A stretch of DNA of 9,163 nucleotides from an uncultured Oscillospiraceae bacterium (GCA_910589155.1 CAJURY010000028.1:1-9163); one strand, 5' to 3'. Shown: positions 1 through 6,309, numbered from the stretch's first letter. Made by a program: numbers and translations. The notes: generated by a model from the letters alone, not told the origin.

Positions 1-60
1 CTCGAACCCCCGACCTACTGGTTCGTAGCCAGTCACTCTATCCAGCTGAGCTACCGGCGC
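1..60 (-). tRNA. tRNA-Arg (anticodon ACG), 3' part cut off by the window edge
   Basis: Read on the minus strand, the gene starts at 60 with acceptor strand GCGCCGG, then T8 A9, D stem GCTC/GAGT, anticodon stem ACTGG/CCAGT and anticodon loop CTACGAA, so the anticodon is ACG (plus-strand bases 24-26). The variable loop is AGGTC and the T arm begins GGGGG-TTCGAG. About 60 of roughly 76 nt are present. The rest of the T arm and the 3' acceptor strand lie outside the window. ACG, read as ICG after deamination, is the usual bacterial tRNA-Arg for CGN codons. Confidence 0.95.
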
Positions 61-86
61 ATACCGCACTCATAACGTGCTCATAC

Positions 87-115
87 ATAATAACATATAC
101 AAAGCGGAAATGCAA
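87..115 (-). promoter_or_regulatory. Promoter of tRNA-Arg
   Basis: On the minus strand there is a -35 box TTGCAT (plus 110-115), a 17-nt spacer and a -10 box TATTAT (plus 87-92). Transcription would start near 80, about 20 nt before the tRNA. An A-rich tract lies directly upstream (plus 116-142) and could act as an UP element. The same arrangement precedes the tRNA-Pro gene at the other end of the window. Confidence 0.75.
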
Positions 116-143
116 GTCTTTTTTTCTTTTTTTTTCAAAAAAC
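108..143 (-). repeat. A-tract/TTGCAT repeat, left copy (inverted relative to 8836-8869)
   Basis: The minus-strand sequence GAAAAAAAGACTTGCATTT (plus 108-126) is identical over 19 nt to plus-strand 8851-8869. Upstream both copies continue as a run of six T, one G or C, a run of A (nine here, seven in the other copy), then G. Each copy forms the upstream and -35 part of a tRNA promoter, so the repeat is best explained as a conserved promoter of stable-RNA genes in this genome. Confidence 0.75.
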
Positions 144-148
144 TTTTG

Positions 149-177
149 TTTACATCTCTGGGAAAATCGGCTATAAT
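149..177 (+). promoter_or_regulatory. Promoter of the CobU-like gene pair
   Basis: A -35 box TTTACA (149-154) and a perfect -10 box TATAAT (172-177) are separated by 17 nt, which fits a SigA promoter. Transcription would start near 184 and give a leader of about 90 nt before the ATG at 273. The promoter diverges from the tRNA-Arg promoter, with the A/T tract of 116-148 between them. Confidence 0.8.
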
Positions 178-183
178 GAAAAC

Positions 184-272
184 CGTGTTGCAATTTCCAT
201 TTTTGTGCTACTGATTTGACGCCAGAACAAAAGGGAGGGCGTTGAAAAATACATAATTTCAGGTGACGCAGT
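184..272 (+). other. 5' leader of the CobU-like pair, no recognised RNA element
   Basis: This leader of about 90 nt has one possible weak hairpin, GACGCC (218-223) with GGCGTT (238-243), including a G-U pair and a 14-nt loop. I looked for a cobalamin riboswitch because of the downstream genes. A GCTACTG at about 208-214 faintly resembles the GCCACTG core, but the B12 box and the other conserved blocks are absent and the leader is too short. The ribosome binding site AGGTGA is at 261-266, 6 nt before the ATG. Confidence 0.4.
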
Positions 273-806
273 ATGAAAATTTTATTTGTTGGCGACTGCC
301 GAAACGAAAAAAGTTTGCTCATGGGGCAAATTGCAAAAAAGCTGGCGGGGGATGGTTCTCTTTGCTATCTGGCAATTGTGAAATCTAGGGAGCAGGCCGA
401 TTTTTTACATATTGCGCAGCACCCCAATAGCCTGGATGGCTGGAGTTATGAAGCGATAGAATCGCGCAAGCAGCTACACGACTGTTTTCAGCAATTGACC
501 CCTGAGAGCACTGTTTTGGTGGACAGCGTAACCGCTTTTTTTACCAATGAAATGTTCAGTGAGCCAATTGCGGATCGCAACGCGGCCTGGCGTACAGCGG
601 AGGAACTTCGATGCCTGGGCGGCCGCTGCGCGAATGTGATTTATTTATCCGACAATATTTTTTGTGATGCCGGCAGATATGAAGGAGGAGCCAAAGAATA
701 CCGCAAGGGTCTTGCGCAGGTAAACCGGGTGCTTGCGGAGCAGTGCGACACAGTTGTGGAGGTATATTATGGATTTCCCAATGTGTTGAAAGGGCGCTTG
801 CCGTAA
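273..806 (+). CDS. CobU-like protein with degenerate nucleotide-binding motifs (177 aa)
   Basis: The protein has the length and motif order of CobU, the adenosylcobinamide kinase/adenosylcobinamide-phosphate guanylyltransferase of the B12 lower-ligand pathway. Matches are an N-terminal strand and loop (ILFVGDCRNEKS, residues 3-14), a Walker B-like strand and helix VLVDSVTAFFTNEMF (81-95, compare LLECITTMVTNLLF in Salmonella CobU), and a C-terminal helix AQVNRVLAEQCDTVVEVYYG (148-167) followed by LKG. Key residues differ. The P-loop is GDCRNEKS, so the second Gly of GxxxxGKS is Glu. The NEVG loop is DNIF (127-130). The guanylylated His of CobU appears to be missing: a His occurs nearby (H50) but out of register in a by-eye alignment. 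The ATG at 273 has a good AGGTGA site. The second CobU-like gene follows after 44 nt. The fold assignment is fairly secure; enzymatic activity is doubtful. Confidence 0.7.
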   Translation: MKILFVGDCRNEKSLLMGQIAKKLAGDGSLCYLAIVKSREQADFLHIAQHPNSLDGWSYEAIESRKQLHDCFQQLTPESTVLVDSVTAFFTNEMFSEPIADRNAAWRTAEELRCLGGRCANVIYLSDNIFCDAGRYEGGAKEYRKGLAQVNRVLAEQCDTVVEVYYGFPNVLKGRLP

Positions 807-850
807 AAAAGAAACTAATTATATACCAAAAATGACTTGAGGTGAATGGG

Positions 851-1228
851 ATGGAACTAGTTATGGGCGGAGCCTATCAGGGAAAGCTGGGCTGGGTAAA
901 GAAAACCTATGGGATTTCTGAAGATGAAATGATTGACTGCGCCAAGGGGATTCCTGCCGGGGAGTCTCAGCGGTGTTTGTATCATGTGGAGGAATTTTGC
1001 TGGTGGTGCATCCGCAATGGGATGAATCCCATTGAAGAGCTGCAAAAAACAGAGCCGCTCTGGAAGGATGCGGTGCTGATATGCAGAGACGTGAGCCAGG
1101 GGTTGGTTCCGACGGACTTGTCTCAGCGGGCGTGGCGGGAGGCGAATGGCCGAATGCTTACTTGGCTTGCACAGCAGGCGGAGCATGTGACCCGTATTTT
1201 TTGCGGCCTTGCGCAGACATTAAAATAG
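851..1228 (+). CDS. Short CobU-like protein, P-loop type (125 aa)
   Basis: This is a compact relative of CobU. It begins MELVMGGAYQGKL, whose GGAYQGKL (residues 6-13) matches the CobU P-loop GGARSGKS except that the final Ser/Thr is Leu. The C-terminal half, VLICRDVSQGLVP (75-87) then REANGRMLTWLAQQAEHVTR (96-115) and GLAQTLK, aligns with the CobU segment SNEVGMGIVP, the GRVNQRLAAAADEV helix and the Gly-x-x-x-x-Lys end. The middle is about 50 residues shorter than in CobU (about 180 aa), so the guanylylation-His region and the Walker B/TN segment are not recognisable. Residues 50-53 are a Cys-Trp-Trp-Cys patch. I place the start at ATG 851 because GAGGTGA (839-845) is an ideal ribosome binding site for it. 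A GTG at 842 is in frame but lies inside that site. The gene is probably co-transcribed with the preceding CobU-like gene. A nucleotide-binding role is plausible; the substrate is unknown. Confidence 0.68.
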   Translation: MELVMGGAYQGKLGWVKKTYGISEDEMIDCAKGIPAGESQRCLYHVEEFCWWCIRNGMNPIEELQKTEPLWKDAVLICRDVSQGLVPTDLSQRAWREANGRMLTWLAQQAEHVTRIFCGLAQTLK

Positions 1229-1260
1229 CTGAAACGAAACGCGAACACCCGCCAGCCATA

Positions 1261-2034
1261 TTAGACCGGCTTGCGTAAGAGTATGGTTTCCAACCGGCGC
1301 AGTCCATACCGCTGGGTAAGCGCCTGCGCCTGACCTTCGATTACCGGATATGTGGTAAAGCTTTCCGTGTCGTGGGCGTCATAGCCCCAGATCGCTTGGG
1401 CGCCAACCTCTCCGGCAATTTTCCAGAAATTTGGATTGGGATAGTGCCTATGGGTGCCAAGTCCCAGAAGATTCAACTCCAGCGGGATGTTATTTTCCTG
1501 CGCCGCCAGACACAGGCGGCGCATTTCTTTTTGATATATCTGCAAATCTCCGGTAAAAGGGATCAGATCTGGATGCGCCAAATAGGTAAAACGTCCTGTT
1601 TCCATGGCTTCTATGCACTGGTTGCAGTATTGGCGTAGTTTTTGTACGTCGTCTGTCTGGCGGCCGCAGTACCAGTTGTCGATTTCATTGCCCAGAAAGT
1701 GCTGCCCCAGCAGAAAATAATCTATGGGGTACCCCCGCAAAGCGTCCAAAAGCTTGGGGAAATAGTTTGGATAATATTCTACCTCCAGACCCAGAGGAAT
1801 TTCAATTTGCCCAGCAAATGCTTTGCGCAGATTCAATACGGTTTCAACATAATTGTCTATCTGCTCCAGAGACATTCGATAAGTGGATCGATAGCTGTTG
1901 GGAAACGGGTAAGGGGTATGGTCGGAAAACCCGAAAATCTTACAGCCGTTTTGTAGGGCAAGTTGAATATAGGCTTCTTCCGTGCCGGTTGCGTGACCGC
2001 AGCGCCAAGTATGGGCATGGTAATTTGCAAGCAT
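1261..2034 (-). CDS. hisJ: PHP-family histidinol-phosphatase homologue (HisJ type, 257 aa)
   Basis: The family hydrolyses L-histidinol phosphate to histidinol (EC 3.1.3.15) with a trinuclear metal centre in a PHP TIM-like barrel. All expected ligands are visible: HAH (H6, H8) and H14, the SDH motif (D38, H39), E84 in GLEVEYYPNY, H112 in LGQHFLG, H154 in LAHPDLIPF, and DAH (D219, H221). The length is normal. I start the gene at ATG 2034. The longer open frame to 2262 runs out of frame through the 3' end of the GH2 gene, and the first PHP motif begins right after this Met. AAGGA, about 7 nt upstream, lies inside the last codons of the GH2 gene, whose stop codon ends 1 nt before this ATG, so translation is probably coupled. 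No other histidine-biosynthesis gene is in view, so the physiological substrate may be another small phosphate ester. The neighbour at 851-1228 is convergent, with 32 nt between stops and no clear terminator. Confidence 0.85.
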   Translation of the reverse strand: MLANYHAHTWRCGHATGTEEAYIQLALQNGCKIFGFSDHTPYPFPNSYRSTYRMSLEQIDNYVETVLNLRKAFAGQIEIPLGLEVEYYPNYFPKLLDALRGYPIDYFLLGQHFLGNEIDNWYCGRQTDDVQKLRQYCNQCIEAMETGRFTYLAHPDLIPFTGDLQIYQKEMRRLCLAAQENNIPLELNLLGLGTHRHYPNPNFWKIAGEVGAQAIWGYDAHDTESFTTYPVIEGQAQALTQRYGLRRLETILLRKPV

Positions 2035-2035
2035 T

Positions 2036-5000
2036 TTAGTTCCTTCTTTCTTTGAGTCGAAGCACGTATTGCTTTTTCGTGCGCTGATTTTCAGAAATGG
2101 TATGGATATATGCGGCGTTTTCAGTAGGTAATACCGTAATGCCGGCGTTTTCAGCAGATGCAGCGGCGATATGCTCCAGAGTTTCCACTTCATATTCCAG
2201 AATTTCAGGGCGAAAACCTGCAAGCGGCGCACCATTTTGCAAGATTGTGGTAAGGTCGGCACTGCCGGAGGGTTCTGAATGTTCGGCGCAGCGCATCAGC
2301 GCGATTTGCGCAAGGGAAATTTCCTCTGGCGCTTCCACCTCTATGCGCAATGCCACTGGACAGATACGGCGGGGAAAGGTATAGGAAATCTCTGCTAAAT
2401 TGTGCTGCAAAGCTTTTGCGCTGGCGGGGACTTCCGTAAATTCTACGCCGTTAAATGAGGAGAAAAAGCGAAGCTTTGGCGGCGTTTTTAAGCTGTTTGC
2501 AAAATGCAGCTTTGCGCTGGAAAGTAGCTGCGCCGTCGCCCACGCATAGGTAAGGCGCAGCGCGCCGGAAAAGCGCAAGACCTCGCCGCCGCTTAGAAGT
2601 CCTTGTGGATTGCCCTTGCCGCTTGCCTGTAGGGACATGCACTGGGGCGCGACGTTGATTTCCTCCATATTTTCCTCCGCAACCCGGACGAAAGCGGTGA
2701 CAGGCAAGGTTTCCATGCCGAAAATGGCGGCGCTTCCTTGGACTGGAACAATCGCCCCGCTTTGGGCGAATTGCGTTTCATGCATTTCCTCCCAAATAGC
2801 GCAAAAGGCGTCGCGAAGATGGCCGTTTTCATCCATGCCCCAGACTGCGCTGGGAAGCTGTGGAACGCACCCAGGCGCTGTTACCGCCGCGATATTTTGC
2901 ATGGCTGCAATTTTGCCCAGAGTATGCAGGCGGCAGGTCACGTTTGCCGTGGTTTTGTCCGGGAAGTGGGCGGAGCCTTGGAGCACGGTATGACCAGGCG
3001 TTTGATAGGCGGCTTCCGGGATTTCCTCCCACTTTACGCTGCCAGCCAGAGCCTTTCCGGCGCAGATTTTGTGAATTTCCGTTTGCAGCGTTGGCTTTGT
3101 ACCGACCTTTCCCGTGAAGTCTTTGACCATGGAAAAGTAGGGCGCTTTTTCTACACTTGGCGTCTGCACCGTTATGCTGTTTCCCTGTAAGCCCTCCGAG
3201 AAGGCTCGTACCGTAAAGCTGCCGCTTGCGCGGATAATCGCCAGAGCCTTGCCGCCGAAAGCGGCGATTTTTGCTTCCTTTGGGGAGAGCAGAACGGATT
3301 TTTGCTGATATTTTTCCGTGGTGGCCTGATCGCCGTTGTCCACGCCCAGAATTTCGCCGTTTCCTTCCAGCAAAAAGCGGATCGCATGGACGGCGGTGGT
3401 ATCCAGAACGCCAGATGCGTCGGTAATATCGGCGGTAAGGTAGACAAGACCGCCGACTGAAGCATCCAGACAGTCTGCGGTAAGCTGAACCCGCGCCGGG
3501 GCTTTTGGGGTGAAAACCATATTTCGTCCGACGGTGGGAACAGGCGCGCCGGTTTCGTCAAAAGCTTTCGCCTCGATGCAGCCCGGTGCAAAAGCGACGT
3601 AAAACGCGACGTACAGGCTGTCCGCCCCCTGGCTCTGGACGGCTTCGCAAAGGGCGTCGTCGCGGCTTTCTGTTTGATAGGTGAAGAACCGGTGCCCGGC
3701 TGCGGTTTCGCGTATTTCACGCCGGGCGGCTCCAACCAGAACGCCGTTTCGGTACAGTTCCAGCTTTGGTACGTTGGAATATACCCAAACCAGTGTTTTA
3801 TCATGGATTTTCAGCATATTTTTTTCATCCCAGGCTGTGACCAGATGCAGCGTGGGACTGTTTTGGTTCCACTGGCTGCGATAAAAATAAAAGGTGTCCT
3901 TGGGAAAGCCCGTGGTTTCCACAACGCCAAAATAGCTGCTGTTGGGGATTGCCCCCGCGCCGCTGACGCTGCCGCGCCCTACGCCGTTCCATGGGGTGGG
4001 TTCTCCGATGTAGTCGAAGCCTGTCCAGATGAATTCTCCCGCTACAAAATCGCGGGTCATGGTGGTGAACAGAGAGTCGTGGGCGGTCATGCCCCAGCCT
4101 ACGGTGGAGGTATCGTAGGAGGTCAGGTGAAATTTGCTGTCCGCGTCCTGTGCATTCGCCATGGAAGCATACATACTGCGGCTGTTTACAGAAGAGGAGG
4201 TCTCCGAGCTGATTATAACGCCGCGCTTTTTTCCGACACTATCCAACTGCGTGCCGCTGGCGTAATTGTAGCCAAGGATACCGCCGCATTGAAGCACGGC
4301 TTCTGCCACTTGGGCCAGAATCGGATTGCTGCCTTTGGTATTGTCGGCTGTTGTGACGGCGCGGGTAGGGTCCTCCTCCTGGGCATAGCGGATGAGATCT
4401 TTCGCAATTTGGGGAAATAGAAGGCTTGCGCCGCCGCCTTCCTGAATTTCATTGGCCAGAGAGTAGAGAATGAGAGCGGGATCGTTCCGATCCCGGCGAA
4501 TCAGCGCCCGGAGGGCGTATTCGCTCCAGTTCATGCCGGCGCGGCCACCCAAAATGGTATTTTCAGGAGAAATGGTTTGCAGAAAATATTCGCTGAAATC
4601 GTGAATATTGCCGTTTCTCGCCACGTTCCAGCTATCAAAGGTGTCTTCTACCACCAAAAGCCCCATTTCATTGCAAAGCTCCATGAAGTGTCTGGCGTGG
4701 GGATTGTGGCTGGTGCGGACGGCGTTGGCGCCCATATCCTTCATCAGGCGAAGCTGCCGGGCGATGGCGTCCCCATAAGCCGCCGCGCCCAATGCGCCTT
4801 GATCCGGGTGGAGGCAAACGCCGTTTAGCTTTATATTTTTCCCGTTGAGATGAAAGCCGCTTTCGTCAAAGCTGCAATAGCGGAAGCCGAAAACAGTCGT
4901 TTCCTCGTCCAGCAGTCTGCCGTTTGCCGAGACAGCAGTCTGAACTTGATATAAATTTGGCTCGTCTACCGACCACAGCTTCGGATTTTCTACGAAAAGG

Positions 5001-5749
5001 CGGTTTGTCCCAAGGGCAGTTTCCCCAGCGGGAACGGTGATTTCACAGCTTGCCGCCGCAAGCGGCGTATTGCTGGATTTTTCAAAAACAGTGTGCGTTA
5101 AAGTAAGACGCAAAGCGTTTTCGCTATTGTTTACAATTTCGCTTTGTACTTGGATGGTTCCTTGTCCTTTGTCAATGTCAGGCGTAGAGATGAAAACGCC
5201 GAATCTTGCAAGATGTACAGGCTCCGCCATGCGCAGCGTCACGTCCCGGTAAATCCCGCTGCCGGAATACCACCGGCTGGAGGGAATTTTGTTTACGACC
5301 TTTACGGCAATGACGTTTTCTGTCGCGCCGTCGCAGTAAAGCCATGGCGCAAGCTCAAAGGCAAACTGCGCGTAGCCATAGTGGTTTTCTCCAATGTAAT
5401 GCCCGTTGACATAGACGTAGGCGTTGGCATAGGCTCCGTCAAAACCTAAAACGATGGATTTTCCCCCGCAGCTTTTCGATAAAAGAAAGGTTTTCCGGTA
5501 CCAACCCACGCCGCCGGGCAAAAAGCCGCTTTCCGCTTCCCCGGCTGTAGTGAAGCTTTGGCTGATGCTGAAATCGTGGGGAAGGGTGATAGAGTCCCAG
5601 TCAGAGTCGTTGTAAACGCGGTTTGCCGCGTCCTCTTCCGCGCCGAGACAAAATTTCCAGCCGTGATTAAAAGAAATCTCCTTTTTTGAAAATTCCATAC
5701 AGGACGCCGGTACTTCTTGCACGGCGCCCGCCAGCGTTATCTCTGCCAT
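2036..5749 (-). CDS. Multidomain glycoside hydrolase family 2 enzyme, beta-galactosidase-like (1237 aa)
   Basis: The protein hydrolyses beta-linked sugars by the retaining GH2 mechanism. Beta-galactosidase is the likeliest specificity but is not proven. Residue numbers count from the upstream ATG at 5755; subtract 2 for the preferred start. Domains in order: jelly-roll sugar-binding domain, about 27-190 (NHGWKF, LPHDFS, GGVGWYRKTF, SRWYSGSGIYRDV); Ig-like domain, about 190-290; catalytic TIM barrel, about 295-630, with RTSHNPH (347-353), acid/base E436 in SLANEI and probable nucleophile E518 in ISSETSSS; Ig-like domains, about 640-870, resembling DUF4982 and GH2 C-terminal modules; two bacterial Ig-like (Big_4-type) repeats, about 875-1030; a discoidin/CBM-like beta-sandwich, about 1035-1157; and a cadherin-like beta-sandwich, about 1165-1235 (GFRPEILEYEV). 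No signal peptide, LPXTG or other anchor is seen, and an in-frame TAA lies 21 nt upstream of 5755. It is the first gene of a two-gene operon with the PHP phosphatase. Confidence 0.9.
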   Translation of the reverse strand: MAEITLAGAVQEVPASCMEFSKKEISFNHGWKFCLGAEEDAANRVYNDSDWDSITLPHDFSISQSFTTAGEAESGFLPGGVGWYRKTFLLSKSCGGKSIVLGFDGAYANAYVYVNGHYIGENHYGYAQFAFELAPWLYCDGATENVIAVKVVNKIPSSRWYSGSGIYRDVTLRMAEPVHLARFGVFISTPDIDKGQGTIQVQSEIVNNSENALRLTLTHTVFEKSSNTPLAAASCEITVPAGETALGTNRLFVENPKLWSVDEPNLYQVQTAVSANGRLLDEETTVFGFRYCSFDESGFHLNGKNIKLNGVCLHPDQGALGAAAYGDAIARQLRLMKDMGANAVRTSHNPHARHFMELCNEMGLLVVEDTFDSWNVARNGNIHDFSEYFLQTISPENTILGGRAGMNWSEYALRALIRRDRNDPALILYSLANEIQEGGGASLLFPQIAKDLIRYAQEEDPTRAVTTADNTKGSNPILAQVAEAVLQCGGILGYNYASGTQLDSVGKKRGVIISSETSSSVNSRSMYASMANAQDADSKFHLTSYDTSTVGWGMTAHDSLFTTMTRDFVAGEFIWTGFDYIGEPTPWNGVGRGSVSGAGAIPNSSYFGVVETTGFPKDTFYFYRSQWNQNSPTLHLVTAWDEKNMLKIHDKTLVWVYSNVPKLELYRNGVLVGAARREIRETAAGHRFFTYQTESRDDALCEAVQSQGADSLYVAFYVAFAPGCIEAKAFDETGAPVPTVGRNMVFTPKAPARVQLTADCLDASVGGLVYLTADITDASGVLDTTAVHAIRFLLEGNGEILGVDNGDQATTEKYQQKSVLLSPKEAKIAAFGGKALAIIRASGSFTVRAFSEGLQGNSITVQTPSVEKAPYFSMVKDFTGKVGTKPTLQTEIHKICAGKALAGSVKWEEIPEAAYQTPGHTVLQGSAHFPDKTTANVTCRLHTLGKIAAMQNIAAVTAPGCVPQLPSAVWGMDENGHLRDAFCAIWEEMHETQFAQSGAIVPVQGSAAIFGMETLPVTAFVRVAEENMEEINVAPQCMSLQASGKGNPQGLLSGGEVLRFSGALRLTYAWATAQLLSSAKLHFANSLKTPPKLRFFSSFNGVEFTEVPASAKALQHNLAEISYTFPRRICPVALRIEVEAPEEISLAQIALMRCAEHSEPSGSADLTTILQNGAPLAGFRPEILEYEVETLEHIAAASAENAGITVLPTENAAYIHTISENQRTKKQYVLRLKERRN

Positions 5750-5755
5750 CGCCAT

Positions 5756-5761
5756 TCCTCC
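5756..5761 (-). promoter_or_regulatory. Ribosome binding site that decides the GH2 start
   Basis: On the minus strand GGAGGA ends directly before an ATG at 5755 and 6 nt before a second in-frame ATG at 5749. Normal spacing favours 5749, which removes two residues (Met-Ala) from the longer reading. Neither choice reveals a signal peptide. Confidence 0.7.
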
Positions 5762-5779
5762 GGGGCACTTTTTTTAAAT

Positions 5780-5808
5780 ATTATACCATTTTGGCTTCTT
5801 GCTTGCAA
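5780..5808 (-). promoter_or_regulatory. Promoter of the GH2-hisJ operon
   Basis: On the minus strand a -35 box TTGCAA (plus 5803-5808), a 17-nt spacer and a perfect TATAAT -10 box (plus 5780-5785) give a start near 5773 and a leader of about 24 nt. Its -35 box lies only 5 bp from the -35 box of the divergent zur promoter. I see no catabolite-repression or sugar-repressor operator in the short gap. Confidence 0.8.
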
Positions 5809-5813
5809 GATGC

Positions 5814-5841
5814 TTGACAATCAGAAAAAAATGGGTATAAT
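5814..5841 (+). promoter_or_regulatory. Promoter of the zur-znuACB operon
   Basis: A perfect TTGACA (5814-5819) and a perfect TATAAT (5836-5841) are separated by 16 nt. Transcription should start at about 5848, inside the palindrome at 5843-5865. A consensus promoter with an operator over its start is the typical layout for strong expression controlled by a repressor. Confidence 0.87.
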
Positions 5842-5842
5842 C

Positions 5843-5865
5843 AATTTGAGAAAAATTCTCAAATT
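5843..5865 (+). promoter_or_regulatory. Fur-family (probably Zur) operator, perfect 10-3-10 palindrome
   Basis: The arms AATTTGAGAA (5843-5852) and TTCTCAAATT (5856-5865) are perfect inverted repeats around AAA. The core TGAGAAAAATTCTCA (15 nt) has the 7-1-7 layout of Fur/Zur/PerR boxes: it differs at one position from TGAGAAT-N-ATTCTCA and is related to the Bacillus Fur box TGATAAT-N-ATTATCA. It sits between the -10 box and the ribosome binding site, over the predicted transcription start, where a bound repressor would block transcription of its own gene and of znuACB. It is also a possible mRNA hairpin, but no U-tract follows, so a terminator is unlikely. Confidence 0.82.
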
Positions 5866-5877
5866 GGAGGAAGCGCG

Positions 5878-6309
5878 ATGGCGACCTATCAAACGGAACA
5901 GAAAAATCAGCTATGCGCTTTTTTGAAGGCGCATAGCGAAACGGCCTTTACCGCCGGTGAAATCGCCCAGAAAATGGAAGCCGAGGGCTACAGCCCCGCG
6001 CCGGGAAAAAGTACTGTTTACCGCTTGCTTCCTAAGCTGGTGGAATGCGGCGCGGCGCGGTGCTTTTCTGAGGAAAACAGCCGCACCTTGAAGTATCAGG
6101 CGGTGGCGGGAGAACGGTGCCACCACCATCTGCACTTAAAATGCACTGGCTGCGGGAGAATTCTGCACATGAGCGAGGAGGCTTCCGAGCAGGTTCTAAA
6201 GCAGGTGCTTTTGGAGGATAGCTTCCGGGTGGATCGGGAGCACACCATGCTCTTTGGCGTATGCGCCCAGTGCGAGGCGCAGGAAGTAAACGGGGGAGAC
6301 GATCCATGA
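5878..6309 (+). CDS. zur: Fur-family metalloregulator, probably the zinc repressor Zur (143 aa)
   Basis: This is a Fur-superfamily DNA-binding repressor. The N-terminal winged helix includes FTAGEIAQKMEAEGYSPAPGKSTVYRLLPKLVECG (about residues 24-58), whose STVYRLL is the recognition helix. The dimerisation domain carries a His-rich strand, C81 HHH (82-84) with H86, then structural-zinc cysteines C89-x2-C92 (CTGCG) and C129-x2-C132 (CAQC). The length is typical. Start ATG 5878 follows GGAGG (5866-5870) by 7 nt. Its stop overlaps the znuA start (ATGA, 6306-6309). Fur-family members cannot be told apart by fold alone. The zinc role is inferred from co-transcription with a ZnuABC-type transporter, whose His-rich binding protein points to zinc. 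Autoregulation is inferred from the palindrome over the start. A manganese- or iron-sensing member is the main alternative. Confidence 0.85.
   Translation: MATYQTEQKNQLCAFLKAHSETAFTAGEIAQKMEAEGYSPAPGKSTVYRLLPKLVECGAARCFSEENSRTLKYQAVAGERCHHHLHLKCTGCGRILHMSEEASEQVLKQVLLEDSFRVDREHTMLFGVCAQCEAQEVNGGDDP

Noticed and set aside
200..245. Possible cobalamin riboswitch before the CobU-like genes
   Set aside because: Only a GCTACTG resembling one conserved block is present; the B12 box and other blocks are absent and the leader is too short.
2035..2262. N-terminal extension of the PHP phosphatase to 333 residues
   Set aside because: It would overlap the GH2 gene in another frame. The first PHP motif starts right after the Met at 2034, which has its own ribosome binding site.
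3172..3804. 210-codon minus-strand frame inside the GH2 gene, considered as a sign of frameshift
   Set aside because: The GH2 frame is continuous and domain-like across this interval, and the alternative frame has low-complexity Pro/Arg/Ser-rich content.
3674..4420. 248-codon open frame on the plus strand opposite the GH2 gene
   Set aside because: It is antisense to a clear GH2 catalytic region, has no family motif or good ribosome binding site, and is one of several long antisense frames produced by the GC-rich third positions of the gene.
5843..5865. The palindrome as an intrinsic terminator or attenuator
   Set aside because: It has no following U-tract, is AT-rich, and sits over the transcription start, where an operator is the better explanation.
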